This document shows, piece by piece, positions 23,560 through 35,029 of a stretch of 64,000 nucleotides of DNA. The notes under the pieces are model-generated. The model saw only the letters and a program-made list of their open reading frames with translations. It ran no database searches and was not told the origin of the DNA. A program made the position numbers and the translations under genes. The DNA is from Parietaria judaica. Lineage: Eukaryota > Streptophyta > Magnoliopsida > Rosales > Urticaceae. Each line of letters starts with the position of its first letter. Position 1 is the stretch's first letter. The stretch spans positions 434,001 through 498,000 of the forward strand of contig CATOZS010000011.1 of NCBI GenBank assembly GCA_954871525.1. Direction: 5' to 3'.

Positions 23560-24780
23560 TAATTATAACCATCGTCACTACCACTATCATTGTCACTATC
23601 ATCATTGGCGTCATCTCTTCGTTGTTGCGTAGTTTGCACATATATTGTTCTTCCTTGATGCCTCATAAGAAACCTTTGAATAATACCGTCATCAACGTCA
23701 AAAGCTGGTTTAGCAAAGTTTACACGTTGTGTACTGGAGAGTGAACTTGTCTGCTGATTCTGAGAAAGTTGTCCAATGCGCTCGTTGGGCCGTTGCAAGG
23801 TCTTATTGACCGTCTCGAGTAATGACATAACGGCACTAGTTGGAATAAACTCCGGTGATGAAAACGGTGAAGGTGTCTCTGCAGAAAAAGCCCCAAGCAT
23901 ATATGCTCCTTACAGTTTGCGTCCTCGGCCGCAATTATGTCCTCGTCTATCACCTAACACTTTCGTCATGACTTGAATTTCATCAACTGAAGAACTCCCA
24001 TCCGATACAGAAGAGTTGCTGCTCTGTTTTTCTCTCTCTAAAGCCAACTTTCCCTTCAATTTGAAAATAATGTGTTAATTCTTAGATTTTAAATATTTAA
24101 ATAAATATATTAATATAAATTACTTACATAATCATCTCGAGTTGTGTCGTTGACAAATCCAGTGCCCGGCCTATAATGCAAATTATGCCAAGTATCGATC
24201 ATACTTGGCAATTCGCCGGTTTCAGGGTTCATCTGCATTAATATATTAAGCATGTAATAATGGTAAATGTAATAAATAAAAATAACATCTAAAAACTTAA
24301 TACTTGCAGCTCATATCTAGTAGCAGCAATCGTTTTCATTCCTTGAAGACTTGGATATTTCTGTTGTTTCCAGTTTTGGGTATTTTTCTCAGCATTCTTG
24401 ATACTTACATTTTCATATCTAGTGTGTTACATATATAATATATATAAAAAGATGCCATTAGAACATAGTTAGTTAATAAGAACAATCTCTCCGTTGCTAG
24501 AAACGTACATAGAAACAACTCTGTAAGTACAAAATTATGATCATGCTTCACCATTCATGAGAAATCTAGTGAAACATAATTATTATTCGAAAATTTTAGA
24601 GAAGATCATAGTGACATATTTCTTAAGATTCATCATAGAAATCATACACATTTAAGATTATGAATACAAAGTTGCAATTTCATACCTAACTCGCATGAAG
24701 CCGGAACTCTAAAGGGACCTCTCGGTGGAGGACCAGAGCCGTCATCTCCCCCGTGAGATCGAGCAACATCAGCAGACATA
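23560..24780 (-). pseudogene. Ptta/En/Spm-like plant transposase-associated gene (exon remnants)
   Basis: On the minus strand: a first exon near 24779-24686 (starting MSADVARSHGGDDGSGPPPR); a second near 24423-24307 containing YENVSIKNAEKNTQNWK and TIAATRYE; a third near 24233-24128 with MNPETGELPSMIDTW and ending before a GT donor; then GKLALEREKQ and VLGDRRGHNCGRGR near 24055-23912. This order matches the Ptta/En/Spm family. The first and second exons do not join in phase, so at least one exon or base is missing, and a TAA follows GRGRKL near 23910. Downstream, an acidic frame (23900-23553) with a poly-Asp tail may be the original C-terminus or a shadow. I call the whole a decayed gene. Confidence 0.6.
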
Positions 24781-25851
24781 ACTGCATTAATTGGTCATGC
24801 AATTTGATTAATAATTTATTAATATGGTTGTTGAAGAAGTAATATACAAACAATTTCCAGAGGCAAAAGTCAAACCCAAACAACTTCTTGAATTGGCAAT
24901 GAAGCGGGTTGTTTTCCACAATCTTATTTTTCATTATAAGAAATAGCTCTTTAGTATGTAATCTATATATATATATATATGATGCTAATAATTATATATT
25001 TACAGTAAATACACAAGTATACATTAAACACTCTTTCAATCACTATATTATTCACAAGTCAAAACGGAGCTACAGTTTACTTAAGCTTATCTCCCCATTC
25101 ATGATATATATTTGATGCTTTTATGTTTGAAATTTAATTCATTACAGTTTTTTTCTTCTAGTAGAATTAGTTATGGCGGGGAACAATTCGGAATGCCGGA
25201 ACGCCTCTATTTTGGGGTTGACAAGGGATTGTGCCTCTGCGATGGAGGAGAAAACATAGCAAACGTGCAATGGAAAGGTCCGATTAATAAAAATTAAGAG
25301 AAAAAGAAATCAAACATAATGATCAGCGAAAAAATCAGGAAAAAAAAATAATGATGGTATTACTGCAGCAACACTTACGTTCGGTTTGATGAGGGTCCGT
25401 TTGAGAACGGCGATAGAAGAGGATGAACCTGAGTGAAGGCGAGAAAGAATCGATGAATATTTAGGTCAAAAATGTTGAGATGAAAGTCGGCGAAGACGCA
25501 CTCCAGAGCACACAAAATCAGAGTCACTTACGGGTTGAAGATCGTCTGAGAACGGCTGTGGAAGAGGATGGGCGTGAAGACTGAGAAAGAGGGATAAAAT
25601 TTTAACTTTACTTTTATATTAATAATAACTCAAATATTTTAATATTTTTTTGGCAAAATAACCACTCCCGCTTAATATTTGGCTCATTATCTTTCATGGT
25701 AAAATAACTCCCGCTTAAAATTTTGTCCCTAAACACTAAAAAGAAAAAGAAAATTAATAAATTGATTTTCGTGTGATTTCATAGAGTATTAGGGACGATT
25801 CTTTTGTTGTTCCTAAAAATGTTGTCTCTAATATCGTTATTTCTTGTAGTG

Positions 25852-27570
25852 TATTAGAGATAGCTAAATATAATGATTAACAATATATTTGTATCAATTG
25901 AAAAAAATTGATATTTATGGTCAATTATATTTAATGATTAATATATTGATTTATTTTAATACATTTCACGTGATTTATTTATGGTCAATTATATTCAATA
26001 TGGTCATTTGTTATATCATGACAATTGATTATATAATTAAATTAATATATTAAAATTAATTGGAAAAATTAAGAAAAATGTTTGATATGATTTAGATTTT
26101 TTGACATTTAGATTAAATTATGATGATTGATTCTAATTTATTGCATAATATATCATGTGAAATGAAATTAACAAAAAATAGAAATTATGCACGCACTATA
26201 AAATAAACAACGGGTAATGTACCTAATGTTTGATCTTCTGCGGTTTATGTACCCAATGTTTATTTTCGGCGGCTAATATAACCAATGTTTGATCCGTTAG
26301 ATATTTTCGTGTTTTCCGTCACTTGACTGTTAAAGAGTGATTCCTCTTCTATACGTACACTTTTCGTATTTTTGACATAACTCACTCATTTTTTTTGTCC
26401 ACATTTTATGCACGACCTATGGTTGGAAAGATAAGAGATAGATCTACAACTTTGGTGTTTTAAGTTTTGTAAAAAACGTTTTATAAAATTACCAAATTTC
26501 AAATACAACGAAAAATTGGACATTAGTTTAATGCAAAATATATGTTTCGAGCAAATTTTAATATACTTAATGGCTTTTAAATTGTAGATAAATATTTTAT
26601 CTTTATAACGGGTGTTTATTATAAATTTTGAACAAAAAATAAGTGAATTATGCCAAAAATATGAAACATGTGATGTGAAATAATCTTTCATATTTTTGGC
26701 ATAACTCACTCATTTTTTGTTCAAAATTTTATAAATAAACATCTGTTGGAAAGATAAAGTATTTATCTACAACTTTTTAGTTTTATGTTTCATCATAAAA
26801 ATTCATTAAGTATATTAACATTAAGTTCATTAGCCGCAGTTTACCTAAAAAAATATTCATTCTTTCACATTTTTCTTACGCACTAAAATTCGTCAATACC
26901 TTCCGCTTGGCACATTTGACTATCTTTCTCTCTAGTTATTCTCGTAGCGAAGCTTCAATATCTTAAACGAAGCGACACGAATTTTAATATTTTCGGAGTC
27001 ACGATTTTGTCAAGCTTGCTCCACGCCTCGGAGTGCTCTTGCCAAAAAATATCCCAAAAGAGATTTTAGAGATTTATCTTCTGTTTTTTTTTTTTTTTTT
27101 TTTTTTTTTTTGCGAAGCCCTATCTAATAGTCTTCTACGTATCGGAATAGAGCAAATAAAGTTCTTCAAAAAGGTACGAGACTTATGTCCTAACAATTTT
27201 CGCATTTATTAGCCCATCGTGTTTACTCATTTCATTTAAGACGTTCTATGTATGTTTAATTTTGGTAATTATTTTATCCAAGCATAGTCCATGACTCCCT
27301 GTAACTAGGTATTGTTCAATTTCTTGACTAAGTGACCGCCATGAATATATTGGATGTTTTCAAGAAAATTTCTTTAAAAGTCTGTGACTTTAGGAATTGA
27401 CGATAAAAGTACCATAATATACCGAAATCCCCAATACGATGACAATTGGATTTGAATTGAATGAAATAAAAACTAACAAAGGAAATTATATGAAATATTT
27501 ATTTCGTACTTTTTTTTAAAAAAAAATTATTCATTGTGTATATTAAATACACTATAATAAATATTTTTTT
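25852..27570. other. AT-rich intergenic DNA with an inverted repeat and poly-T
   Basis: No gene was recognised. It holds the inverted repeat described separately (26572-26783) and a poly-T run of about 29 bases near 27083-27111. The region 26215-26300 repeats 'taatgtacc(c)aatgttt' three times. Confidence 0.5.
26572..26783. repeat. Imperfect inverted repeat, arms about 95 bp
   Basis: The left arm (about 26572-26668) and right arm (about 26688-26783) are reverse complements with a few mismatches, including GAATTATGCCAAAAATATGA against its complement. The spacer is about 20 bp. A further diverged direct copy of the right arm's start lies at about 26368-26440. It may be part of a foldback or Mutator-like MITE. 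No clean termini were found. Confidence 0.6.
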
Positions 27571-27723
27571 AACAACCTGATCAGCCCGAAGGTGTTCAAG
27601 CGCCTGGCGTTCGGCGGCTGCCTCGTCAACAAAGGCGAGCCCATTGCCAATGGCGGTGCCGTCTTCTTCCAGTATTCCAACACCTACCCCTACCCGCTCG
27701 CCGTCTCCTCGGTCTTCTGCTGA
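27571..27723 (+). pseudogene. TPD1-like C-terminal exon fragment
   Basis: An island of GC-rich coding-type DNA in AT-rich surroundings. The + strand reads ISPKVFKRLAFGGCLVNKGE, then PIANGGAVFFQYSNTYPY and a C-terminal Cys before TGA (27721-27723). This is the pattern of the C-terminal part of plant TAPETUM DETERMINANT1-like secreted proteins: NPKVFKRL, then DDCLVNDG, then FxYANTxxYPLSV. The usual N-terminal signal peptide and remaining cysteines are not found upstream, where a stop lies at 27544-27546. It is probably a last exon or a truncated fragment. The copia element B inserted about 170 bp downstream. Confidence 0.55.
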
Positions 27724-27900
27724 GAGACTAGTATACACACTGCTGTAAGTAAGTAATAATTTGAGGGGCGTTTTGGGTATAGTTATATAGTTATATAGTG
27801 AATTTTCAGGCCCTAGACTGAAAATTCATTTTGGAAAACTATCTTAATCGAACAAAAACAATAATTGAGACTGAGAGAACTAACTTGGAGAAGTGGTAGG

Positions 27901-28760
27901 TGTTGGAATTTATTGATAATAAATGACCAATAAATGTTCTAATAAGTGAGCAAGTGTAATGTGTTGAGTGGGTAATAAAAGTGGGAATGTCAAAAGTCCC
28001 ACATGGATTAAATACAAAGACTTTGTGCAATATATAAGGAAACCAATAGTGATGTGAGCTCAACATGTGACATAGTGATAAGTATGCCACATGAGTGTCG
28101 TGTGGAGGCGAGGTGGCGAGACCATGCCACCTCACGCTTTCGCACTGCCGCTCTCGCCGGTGTCGCCGTCGGGGTCGGGTGCGTGGGCCTAGAGGCGCTA
28201 GTGGCGTCTTGTAGGCGCACTTGAGCACGTGGCATCGGGCGAGCGGCGTAGGCTCGGGTCTCGGGCTTTCTCGCGGCGATTCTCGCCTTGCCACGTGTCG
28301 GTCGGCAGCATCGGGCGAGCGGCGTAGGCTCGGGTCTTGGGCTTTCTCGCGGCGATTCTCGCCTTGCCACGTGTCGGTCGGCAATTACTAGCCTTTGGGG
28401 GCGGTTACTAGCCGTTTTTTGGTTTTCCGTTTCAGACCAATAACTGCTACTTGTGAAGGGTCGCTACCTTCACAAAGTAACTATTTTTGGGTCTTTAAAT
28501 TTCATTTTGCATGCAGAAACGAATAACAGTTCTGAATCATTTCTCATACACACAAAAAACTCTCTCCAGAAACGTGTTCTTGCTTACTGTTCGAAGATCA
28601 CTTCGTCTTGTGTTTTTTCGATCATTAAGGCTTGTCTTATCTTGGGTATTCTTGCAAGCAGACTCGAAGACGATTCCGAGTGCTCGAAATACTATTAGGA
28701 AAGCGCATCACATGCGTGATTCAAGTCCTGACGTATTCAACTTCGACGAGGTTTCCAACA
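27901..28760 (+). repeat. 5' LTR of copia B
   Basis: 860 bp, TGTTGGAATTT to TTTCCAACA. A TATA-like TATATAAGG lies at 28031-28039. A 76-bp segment is tandemly duplicated here (28232-28307 and 28308-28383), whereas the 3' LTR carries it once (about 51799-51877). Confidence 0.9.
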
Positions 28761-28780
28761 GTCTAATAGTATCATCGATC

Positions 28781-30214
28781 ATGGCCACCGACGCTTCTGT
28801 CGCAAGCATCAAGGTGATGAACCAAGACCTCGTGAAGTTGGACCGTTTCGACGGGACAAACTTCACTCGCTGGCAAGACAAGATGATCTTCCTCCTGACG
28901 GCCCTGAAGATCTTCTATGTTCTCGACCCGGAGTTGGAGCCAATTCCAGAACCGGCGGATAACGATTCCGACGATATCAAGGCGGAGCGCAAAAAGCGCA
29001 AGGAGGACGAATTATTGTGTCGCGGTCACATTCTGAACACGCTCTCCGACCGTCTCTATGATCTCTACACGGACAATTCTTCGGCGGTCGAAATCTGGAA
29101 GGCGCTCGAGTTTAAATTTTGGGCAGAAGAGGAAGGTACGAAAAAGTTTCTCATTTCTGAGTACTTTGATTTCAAAATGTCAGATGCAAAGCCGATCCTC
29201 GCCCAAGTGCACGAACTACAAGTGTTCGTCAACAAACTGAGGGCCGTGAAGATTGAGATTCTGGAACCTTTCCAAGTCGGCGTAATTATTGCGAAGTTGT
29301 CGTCGTCTTGGAAGAGTTACCGGAAGAAGTTGCTTCACAATTCTGAGGATTTCTCACTGGAGCAGATCCACAAACACCTTCGAATCGAAGAGGAATCGAA
29401 GGAAAGGGAGAAATCCGATGGTGTCGGAAATTCCAAGGCCAACGCGGTGAGCGCGAAAGGCAAAAAGCATGACGGGAAGAAGAACTTTTACGGTCCTAAG
29501 AAGGATCAAAAGTTCAAGGCTTCCGGTGCTTCGAAGGGGCCAAAAACCGGTTGTTTTGTGTGTGGCAAACCCGGTCACTACGCGAGAGATTGTCGCGTCC
29601 GAGAGACCCAAAACAGCGAGACTAACGCCACGAAGACCAATGACAACATTGTCGCTACTGTGAGCGAAATTATGGCGGTCAAAGGCAAGGTTCAAGGATG
29701 GTGGTACGATACTTGTGCCACTGTTCACGTCTCCTATGACAAGGCGGCTTTCAAGACCTATTCTGAAGTCAACGATGGACAACAAGTTCAGATGGGAAAC
29801 GAAGGGCGCTCGAAGATTGTCGGCACCGGCACCGTGGAGCTTAACTTTACTTCCGGGAAGAAAGTGACGCTGGTCAACGTGCTTCACGTGCCGGACATGT
29901 CTAGGAACCTTGTTAGTGGTGATTTGTTGGGTAAACCGGGTATTAAGTCTATTTATGAGTCGGGCAAGTTGATCTTGACCTGCAATGGTGTATTTGTCGG
30001 TAAAGGGTATTCCGCGGACGGAATGGTTAAGCTTTGTATCGTTGACAATGTTATCAATAAAGTTTCTACTTCTGCGTATTTTAATTGTTCAATTACTTTA
30101 TGGCATAGTAGATTAGCTCATATTGGTGTTAGCACAATGAAAAGGTTAATTAAATCCGGTTTGATTTCATGCAACGTTGATGATTTTGAAAAATGTGAAA
30201 TTTGCGTTAAATAA
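28781..30214 (+). CDS. Copia B gag and protease, ending at a premature stop
   Basis: The start ATG at 28781 (MATDASVAS) lies 20 bp inside the LTR. The frame upstream is open but is LTR sequence. Residues about 20-230 are the copia gag region (FDGTNFTRWQDKM near the start). A CCHC zinc knuckle, CFVCGKPGHYARDC, begins at residue 258. The protease motif DTCATVHVS is at about residue 310, where copia usually has D-S/T-G/A. The pre-integrase zinc-binding part shows LWHSRLAHIG and CEICVK. The frame ends in TAA at 30212-30214 in the middle of the integrase zinc domain, and resumes open directly after it. Gag would still be made. Pol would not, without readthrough. Confidence 0.85.
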   Translation: MATDASVASIKVMNQDLVKLDRFDGTNFTRWQDKMIFLLTALKIFYVLDPELEPIPEPADNDSDDIKAERKKRKEDELLCRGHILNTLSDRLYDLYTDNSSAVEIWKALEFKFWAEEEGTKKFLISEYFDFKMSDAKPILAQVHELQVFVNKLRAVKIEILEPFQVGVIIAKLSSSWKSYRKKLLHNSEDFSLEQIHKHLRIEEESKEREKSDGVGNSKANAVSAKGKKHDGKKNFYGPKKDQKFKASGASKGPKTGCFVCGKPGHYARDCRVRETQNSETNATKTNDNIVATVSEIMAVKGKVQGWWYDTCATVHVSYDKAAFKTYSEVNDGQQVQMGNEGRSKIVGTGTVELNFTSGKKVTLVNVLHVPDMSRNLVSGDLLGKPGIKSIYESGKLILTCNGVFVGKGYSADGMVKLCIVDNVINKVSTSAYFNCSITLWHSRLAHIGVSTMKRLIKSGLISCNVDDFEKCEICVK

Positions 30215-31345
30215 AAAATGATTAAGAAACCTTTTCATAGTGTTGAACGTAATACAAATATATTAGATCTTGTGCATTCTGATTTGTGTGAATTCAACGG
30301 AATGAAAACCCGAGGGGGCAGTCGGTATTTTATTTCATTTATTGACGATTGTTCGAGATTCACGTACGTTTTTCTTTTAAAGCATAAAGACGAAGCTTTT
30401 AATGCTTTTAAAGTTTATAAAGCGGAAGTGGAAAATCAATTGGGAATAAAAATCAAAGTCCTTAGAAGTGACAGGGGCGGAGAATATTTCCCAAATGATT
30501 TTAATGCGTTTTGTGAAGAAAACGGCATTATACACGAGTGTTCCGCACCACGTACACCACAACAGAACGGGTTAGCTGAACGAAAAAATAGAACGTATCA
30601 AGAGATGATAAATTCTATGTTAATGCATTCTGAATTGCCATTTAGTTTGTGGGGTGAAGCTTTGTTATGTGCATGTCATATATTGAACAGGATTCCTTTA
30701 AAGAAGACCGGTATTTCGCCGTACGAACTTTGGAAAGGTCATGCACCGAACATCGGTTACTTTAGAGTGTGGGGCTGCGTTGCTTACTACAAGAACATGG
30801 ATCCGAAAAGGACCAACTTGGGTCCTCGTGGGATTAAATGTGCTTTTGTAGGTTACGCGGCCAATAGTAAGGCATATAGACTTCTTGACTTGGAGTCTAA
30901 TGTGATAATTGAATCACGAGATGTGGAATTCTTTGAGAATCTTATCACGAAGGATAAAGATTCTGAGATACCCATAAATGAAGAATCTCGCGAGGACAGT
31001 TCTTCACGGGTTATTGAAAAACAACCCGAGCTTCGGATTAGCAAGAGAGTTCGAAAGGCTAAGGATTTAGGACCGAACGAAATAGAATCTCAACTCATTT
31101 CCTTTTACTTAGTAGAAGGAGATAGGGAGAATTTTGTTCGTAAGATTCCTATCATTCTTCTAGTGGAAGATGATCCGAAAACCTTTAAGGAAGTTGTAGC
31201 TTCACGGGACTCTGCCTTTTGGAAAGATGCTATCCAAGACGAGATGGATTCAATTATGTCTAACCACACTTGGGAGCTTGTCGACTTACCCAAAGGGTCG
31301 AGACCCATTGGATGTAAGTGGGTGTTTAGAAAAAAAGTATCATAG
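30215..31345 (+). pseudogene. Copia B integrase and linker (after premature stop)
   Basis: In frame with the gag-protease ORF but separated by the TAA. It shows the DDE integrase core: LVHSDLC (first Asp), LRSDRGGEYF (second Asp) and PRTPQQNGLAERKNR (catalytic Glu). It continues to the copia C-terminal part (WGCVAYYKNMDPKRTNLGPR) and the RT linker DPKTFKEVVASRDS. The frame is lost near 31335 in a run of A, just after GCKWVFRKK, so RT lies in another frame. Apart from the TAA and this shift the region is well preserved. Confidence 0.8.
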
Positions 31346-31691
31346 TGATGGTACTTTAAACACCTACAAGGCTAGATTAGTAGCAAAAGGTTTTCGACAA
31401 AAGGAAGGGATCGATTACTTTGATACTTATGCACCGGTAGCTAGAACGACAACAGTTATGATACTGTTTGCGTTAGCTTCATTACATAACCTCTTTGTTC
31501 ATCAAATGGATGTCAAAACGGCATTCTTACACGGAGATCTCGATGAGGATATTTACATGGAGCAACCGGAGGGTTACGTACTTCCGGGGAATGAACAAAA
31601 GGTTTGCAAGCTTGTCAAATCATTATATGGTTTGAAACAAGCTCCTAAACAGTGGCATCAAAAGTTTGACTCGGTCATTCTTGCAAATTGA
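31336..31691 (+). pseudogene. Copia B reverse transcriptase, first part
   Basis: After the frameshift, RT continues with TYKARLVAKGFRQKEGIDY, HQMDVKTAFLHGDLDEDIYM and SLYGLKQAPKQW. It ends at TGA 31689-31691, just before the YVDD segment. The next part resumes in the same general order at 31692. Confidence 0.8.
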
Positions 31692-32714
31692 TTCGTTCAC
31701 AACGTTTGTGATAAGTGTTTGTACACAAAGGTGCGTGGAAACACTGTGATATTCCTTTGTCTTTACGTTGATGATATGTTGATCATTAGCAACGAGATGA
31801 ACGGAATTTTAGAAACGAAGAGGTTTCTATCTTCTACATTCAAGATGAAAGATCTTGGACAAGTTGACACGATTCTAGGAATCAAGGTTAAGCGAACCAG
31901 TGGGGGTTATGAACTTAGTCAATCACACTATGTTGAGAAAGTGCTTGATAAGTTCAAACATTTGAAGTTCAAAGAAGTGAACACCCCATTTGATCATAGT
32001 GTTAAACTTGAGAAGAATAATGGGAGAGCTGTAGCTCAGTTGGAGTATGCGAGTGCTATAGGTTGTCTTGTGTATTTGATGCAATGCACTAGACCCGATA
32101 TAGCATTCGTTGTTAGTAAAATGAGCAGATTTACTAGCAACCCCAACGGTGAGCATTGGAAGGCTATCGGAAGGATTTTTGGCTATCTTACGAAAACCAA
32201 AAATCTCGGCCTCCAATATGGTAGGTTTCCTGCCATACTCGAAGGATATACCGACGCTAGTTGGATATCGAGTGTCGGAGATAACAAATCTACAACGGGA
32301 TGGGTTTTTACACTTGCCGGAGGTGCAATTTCTTGGAAGAGCAAGAAACAAACGTGTATTACTCATTCGACCATGGAGTCAGAGTTTGTAGCTCTTGCTT
32401 CCGCTGGTCAAGAGGCTGAGTGGTTGAGGGACCTTCTTTTAGAAGCTCCGTTGGCTAAGGATAATATATCGAAAGTGTCGATACATTGTGATAGTCAAGC
32501 TACTTTAGCTAGAGCATACAACGAAGTGTATAACGGGAAGTCTAGACATATTAGTCTAAGACATGACTACGTAAGGAAATTGATCAAAGATGGGATCATT
32601 TCACTTTCGTTTGTGCGTACCAGCTTCAATTTAGCTGATCCTTTTACTAAACCATTGGCCATATATTTAGTAAAGTCTACCTCGAGAGGTATGGGACTGA
32701 AACTCCTTGAGTAA
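31692..32714 (+). pseudogene. Copia B reverse transcriptase (YVDD) and RNase H
   Basis: The active site is LYVDDMLIIS, followed by MKDLGQVDTILGIK and LMQCTRPDIA. RNase H shows GYTDASW, ISWKSKKQTCITHSTMESEF, IHCDSQATLARA and LADPFTKPL. The natural stop is at 32712-32714. The stretch 32715-33239 is 3' untranslated element sequence with no gene seen. Confidence 0.85.
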
Positions 32715-33239
32715 GAGTCCCAACAACGGTGGCAACCCAATCTAACGTTAGGAAATCCTTAACTTTAGATTCAATGGGTAACAACAAATCGTTGATTTGG
32801 ATGCGTGTAACATTGTACTACAATGTTAGCTGTTGCATTTGGAGGGTTGAGTTATTTATAACTCTTAATGAAGTTCAGTGATGAGGACATGTATCTATAA
32901 AGCAACAGAGATACTGTAAGAACTTCACCTATGTGAATTTAGAGATGGTGCCGTCTTAAAGTGAGAGTTGGAGTTTCTCTCATAAAAAATTCACGAGACA
33001 GGAAAAGCACATGGCCATTAACGGTGCTAAGCGAGAGATGTAGGCGAAGAACTACTAAAGTGTGTGTGTAAGGCTTCACCGATCTTATCACAAGGAATAA
33101 CAGGTTCAAAGCCTAGCTACCTGAGATTCCGATAAGATCTTGTATTGCCTTTACTAAGGTCAGGTTCAAATCGAAAGATACCTAATTGTATTAGCACGCT
33201 TTGCTAATTTTCTGGAAGTTACACTTATATTATTAGAAC

Positions 33240-33249
33240 AGTGGGGGAT
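33240..33249 (+). other. Polypurine tract of copia B
   Basis: AGTGGGGGAT adjoins the TG of the 3' LTR. Confidence 0.75.
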
Positions 33250-33498
33250 TGTTGGATTTTATTGATAATAAATGACCAATAAATGTTCTAATAAGTGAGC
33301 AAGTGTAATGTGTTGAGTGTGTTGAGTGGGTAATAAATGTGGGAATGTCAAAAGTCCCACATGGATTAAATACAAAGACTTTGTGCAATATATAAGGAAA
33401 CCAATAGTGATGTGAGCTCACCATGTGGCATAGTGATAAGTATGCCACATGAGTGCCATGTGGAGGCGAGGTGGCGAGACCATGCCACCTCACGCTTT
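33250..33498 (+). repeat. 3' LTR of copia B, left piece
   Basis: Matches 27901-28136 and breaks off in CACGCTTT, where copia-3 inserted. GCTTT (33494-33498) is one copy of that insertion's target duplication. The right piece continues at 51651. Confidence 0.9.
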
Positions 33499-34881
33499 TG
33501 TTGGACATATGTGTCCTTAAACAAGATATTTTATCCATTTGTAAAAGATTATGACAAGTCGTTGAATAAAGATGATGCTTATTATGATAATCTTATTATA
33601 GTTTCTGGTAGAGTAAAATAGAATGTTTGATTCCTTAGTTCATGAAGGATGCAATTATGTTATTATTATCACAACAGATTCAATGTGAGGAAGAATTAAT
33701 AATCATAATAAATGAACTTAAAATGTCCGTGACCTGATCAACTGGGTGGGAGCCCATTAATCGTATAAGGTCATTAATGTGACTAAGTGATAATCCTATT
33801 CTGGATTTTGTGTGTGTCACACTCACTAGAAGTGCATTAAGTATGAAGCATCTTCATACTGGACTGGACCTGACTTAAACTCCGGAAGTTATCATATAAG
33901 ACCGTCACTGATAACTTGGAGTTGAGTCACTAGTAGATGATCAAATGGATATTTGATCTAAGTCCTGAGTGATCTTGAGTCCAAGCTGCTGGCTTGATTG
34001 TTCTTTGATTTAACCGTTAAAGAACACGAAATATTACCGCTGTTCCCAACACTATTATTTTGGGAACATGATAGTCAGCAGTAAGGGTAGCTTGGTCATA
34101 GACATGGGCATCACACAGCTCTCTTCAGAGTGATGATGATTCCCTTGATTGTCGGTGGTGAGAAGTGAGAGGTATCCGTGCGCAACTTATGAATCGAAAC
34201 CATAAGTGGGTCACTCATAATATTACTGACTGAGTCAAGGATGAAAATGCAATGAGGGGCATAACGGTAGAAACCAAAAATCTCCAATTCGGTTACGGTT
34301 TGAGCCTATTAATAGGAGGCTCATTCTACACATTTTTCACACCTTTCCCCAGAGAAAAATTCGAACTCTCCCTCTTCCTCAGGGTCTGCGAATTTTCTCT
34401 CTGATATCTCTTTTCTGGTTCGGCATAGGAGACTATTTCTCCGGAAGCTTAAAAAGAACCATCAGTTAAAATTTTGCGACGGAGTCCTGCCGGCGAAGCC
34501 CACGCTTCCGTACGAGGATTCCAGGAGAATATCCCGGAAGATCACGGGAGTTTCCCTCAGCACCGGCGGAGCCCTGCCCGATTCAGAACGCGCAGCCGGA
34601 AGTCATCAATAGAGGTACGACCTTATGCATTGGGTTAATAAATGCAACCATTTACTGCTTTCTATTTATTTCCTATTATGACTAGATTATTAATAATGAT
34701 ATATGAATATTAAATTACATAATATTTATCAGATCTTGTGAAATGGTTATTATCCGATATCCGGACCGTTGGACGGATAACAAGTTATTCCGCTTTAAAA
34801 TTAATTTTTAAATGTTACCCAGACGGTTCGGAGGCTCAATTCGTGATAATATTCAAGGAATCCGAGACGAGATTCCCAACA
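33499..34881 (+). repeat. 5' LTR of copia-3, internally deleted
   Basis: 1,383 bp, against 2,733 bp for its own 3' LTR. About 1,350 bp corresponding to about 49690-51040 are missing at a junction near 34275. The TATA region is also changed to TATTAATA (about 34307-34314), so this 5' LTR is unlikely to drive normal expression. Confidence 0.9.
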
Positions 34882-34883
34882 AT

Positions 34884-34896
34884 TGGTATCAGAGCC
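34884..34896 (+). other. Primer binding site of copia-3
   Basis: TGGTATCAGAGCC two bases after the LTR, complementary to initiator methionine tRNA. Confidence 0.9.
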
Positions 34897-35029
34897 ATGG
34901 TTCAAGGATAAATAATTACGTAATTTAATTAATGGGTTTAAGAACGAATTATTTGATGAATAAAATTAATTATTTAAAATTGAAATTTTGAATTTCTAGA
35001 TATTTTAAATATTAATTTAAAATAAGAAA

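Larger units (their letters stand above)
22939..25851 (-). mobile_element. Degenerate CACTA (En/Spm) transposon
   Basis: The right end reads, inward on the minus strand, CACTACAAGAAAT, the classic plant CACTA terminus. The left end is TACTACGAGAAAT, with the first base changed. Subterminal DNA on both sides is rich in 'tctctaaaa' and 'gtttctaa' words. Inside are minus-strand exons of a Ptta/En/Spm-type protein, but nothing resembling the large TNP2 transposase. At 2.9 kb it is probably a non-autonomous deletion derivative. Candidate 3-bp duplications (TAA and TAT) do not match exactly. Confidence 0.75.

Noticed and set aside
23553..23900. 115-codon acidic minus-strand ORF in the CACTA element as an independent gene
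   Set aside because: It lies immediately downstream of the Ptta-like exons and is better seen as part of, or trailing sequence to, that gene.
28511..28780. Upstream extension of the copia B gag frame
   Set aside because: It lies in the LTR. The ATG at 28781, just inside the LTR, fits the copia gag start.
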